A stretch of 39,965 bases of DNA from an uncultured Butyrivibrio sp. GTDB taxonomy: Bacteria > Bacillota > Clostridia > Lachnospirales > Lachnospiraceae. Each line of letters opens with the position of its first letter. Within the stretch, counting starts at the first letter, position 1. The position numbers and the translations under genes were made by a program. Shown one piece after another: positions 38,632 through 39,965 of the stretch. The stretch spans positions 1-39,965 of the forward strand of contig NZ_CAMVPU010000036.1 of NCBI RefSeq assembly GCF_947169445.1, read 5' to 3'. Under the pieces are notes generated by a model, which did no database searches, was not told where the DNA came from, and saw nothing but the letters and a program-made list of their open reading frames with translations.

Positions 38632-39965
38632 TTATGCTATTGCTTTAGTTCTTTTGCCAATTAAACAATAGTATGTCACCATGAGCATCAGAAAAGCGCC
38701 TATCCATGCAGATACTTCAGAAATGGCAATTCCCTTAAATCCGTTCCTTCCTACCAAAAAGCCAAAGATCAGTCTCATAATGACTTCGAGCCCGCCTGAG
38801 AGCATTGGTATAAAGGTATTGCCCAACCCCTGAACAGAGTATCTGTATACAAAAAGCCAGCCCAGGGCAAAAAAGCTTATTCCCATGATCGGCATGAAAT
38901 CGGTACAATAACCGATTATCATGTTGTCAGTCAGCAGCATCCTTGCCAGGCTTCCGGGCACAAATATCATAAGGAGCGATATAGGCACATTCACAAGTGT
39001 AGAGAGCATCAGGCCCTGTCTTACTCCTGTGCGTATCCTGTCATATTTGCCAGCGCCCTTATTTTGCCCCACAAAGGTCATCATGGAAAGACCTACGGAC
39101 ATTCCGAACTGCTCAAAGAGTGATGCAAATTTCATGCAGGCTGAATAGGCTGCCACATATGCGCTTCCCATAAGATTTACGAAGTACTGCAATACCATGG
39201 CCCCTGCAGCTGTGACCGAATTCATAAGTGCCACAGGAAGTCCTATTTTCATCAGTTCAACCAATATATTCTTTTCATCTGCTATTTCTGACGTGTCTTT
39301 TCCCAGACTCATAAAATCGATGGTTCTAAGCTTTTTAAGGCACAAAAGGTATGATACAAACTGAGAGACCACTGTTGCCACTGCTGCTCCGACAACTCCT
39401 GTGCCAAAGGCCATTATGAAAATAATATCAAGCATGATGTTCACGAGTGATGAACAGATCATAGCAGTGAGGGGCGTTCTGGAATCTCCCATTGACTGGA
39501 GAATTGTAATCTCAAGGTTATTCATAACCGTCACTACAATTCCCAATAAGATCACAGCAAAATATCTATACGAATCGTCAAAGATATCTTCAGGAGTGTT
39601 CAAGAACGTCAGCATCTTATTGAGCAAAGAAACGCATACAACAGTAAAGGCTATTCCAAACGTGATACTGAGCTTCTTGGCTGCTCTGATGTATGCATTC
39701 AGCATAGCCATATCGTTTTTTCCAAAGCTCTGGGCAAAGGTTATGCCAAATCCTCTGGTCATCCCCACAACAAATCCAAGTATAAGGAAGTTAAGTGTCC
39801 CGGTTGCCCCAACAGCAGCCAGCGCCTGATCCGAGATTCCCTTGCCAACTATAATGCTATCCACAAGACTATATAGTTGTTGGAAAAGATTTCCCCATAA
39901 TAAGGGCAAAAAGAACAGTATGATCTGTTTCATACTGTTTCCTGAGGTCATATTTTGTGTGGTCT
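38632..39965 (-). CDS. MATE-family multidrug/sodium exporter, 5' end beyond window
   Basis: The protein has at least 443 residues in the window and about 12 membrane segments. It begins MTSGNSMKQIILFFLPLLWG, with FQQLYSLVDSIIVGKGISDQALAAVGATG typical of the first MATE helices, and a second MATE half starting near EIADEKNILVELMKIGLPVAL. It would export cationic drugs or metabolites using a sodium or proton gradient. The frame remains open to the window's right edge (TTQN before the first Met) and no ribosome site lies before the ATG at 39951, so the true start is probably outside. It ends next to a bidirectional terminator. Confidence 0.92.
   Translation of the reverse strand, partial: TTQNMTSGNSMKQIILFFLPLLWGNLFQQLYSLVDSIIVGKGISDQALAAVGATGTLNFLILGFVVGMTRGFGITFAQSFGKNDMAMLNAYIRAAKKLSITFGIAFTVVCVSLLNKMLTFLNTPEDIFDDSYRYFAVILLGIVVTVMNNLEITILQSMGDSRTPLTAMICSSLVNIMLDIIFIMAFGTGVVGAAVATVVSQFVSYLLCLKKLRTIDFMSLGKDTSEIADEKNILVELMKIGLPVALMNSVTAAGAMVLQYFVNLMGSAYVAAYSACMKFASLFEQFGMSVGLSMMTFVGQNKGAGKYDRIRTGVRQGLMLSTLVNVPISLLMIFVPGSLARMLLTDNMIIGYCTDFMPIMGISFFALGWLFVYRYSVQGLGNTFIPMLSGGLEVIMRLIFGFLVGRNGFKGIAISEVSAWIGAFLMLMVTYYCLIGKRTKAIA

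Noticed and set aside
1..39965. CRISPR arrays, tRNA or rRNA genes, transposases, integrases, phage genes
   Set aside because: I looked for these on both strands and saw no regular spaced repeats, cloverleaf sequences or recognisable recombinase motifs.

Overview
The window (about 40 kb, A+T-rich, low-GC Gram-positive expression signals with strong AGGAGG ribosome sites and T-box/riboswitch control) looks like the chromosome of a carbohydrate-degrading member of the Lachnospiraceae, most like Butyrivibrio or a close relative. This placement is an inference from gene content: DapL-type lysine synthesis, a GH94 phosphorylase, a maltodextrin ABC/GH13/GH31 operon, hexuronate genes, and a Cthe_2159-type polysaccharide-binding lipoprotein. 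No rRNA, tRNA, CRISPR array, transposase or prophage gene was seen.

Layout. 1-1810 (minus): a purine/nucleoside BMP-family ABC system (lipoprotein, then ATPase running off the left edge), preceded by a TTGAAA-17-TAATAT promoter, a guanine-class riboswitch aptamer and a rho-independent terminator. 1850-2228: a 36-bp dispersed repeat and a short orphan gene with its own promoter and terminator. 2227-3569 (minus): dapL. 3619-8295 (plus): Trp T-box leader, trpE-trpG, glnA and an ANTAR-domain regulator, all tied to glutamine and aromatic nitrogen metabolism. 8319-11093 (minus): GH94 phosphorylase. 11355-12991 (plus): zinc-ribbon membrane protein and an AraC regulator. 13004-15588 (minus): methyltransferase, a lone FakA C-terminal-like domain, and an aldo/keto reductase with a ferredoxin tail. 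15788-17495: Cthe_2159 lipoprotein followed by a long imperfect palindrome of about 217 bp.

17533-27333 (minus): a small Cys-rich protein and a maltodextrin operon (binding lipoprotein, two permeases, GH13, GH31) with its LacI regulator. Near-palindromic 16-bp operators of the form rGTTAACCGnTyAACy sit on the promoters of the operon and of lacI. No transport ATPase is encoded here, so a shared MsmX-type ATPase is inferred. 27396-30376 (minus): hairpin-rich spacer, then uxuA-uxuB for glucuronate use.

30574-39965: small accessory genes, almost all minus: PspC and YkvA-type membrane proteins, a small membrane protein and a LexA-HTH-like protein (plus), a 52-aa rubredoxin, a UvrD-family helicase, a MotA/ExbB-like membrane protein overlapping a minimal LuxR-type HTH protein, a YjbR-MGMT fusion whose tail is encoded by the second copy of the 36-bp repeat, a GNAT-Nudix fusion, an internally deleted S66 peptidase, a GNAT acetyltransferase and a MATE exporter cut by the right edge. 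The unusual material is concentrated here: domain fusions, a gene relic, an in-frame deletion and the repeat-derived C-terminus.
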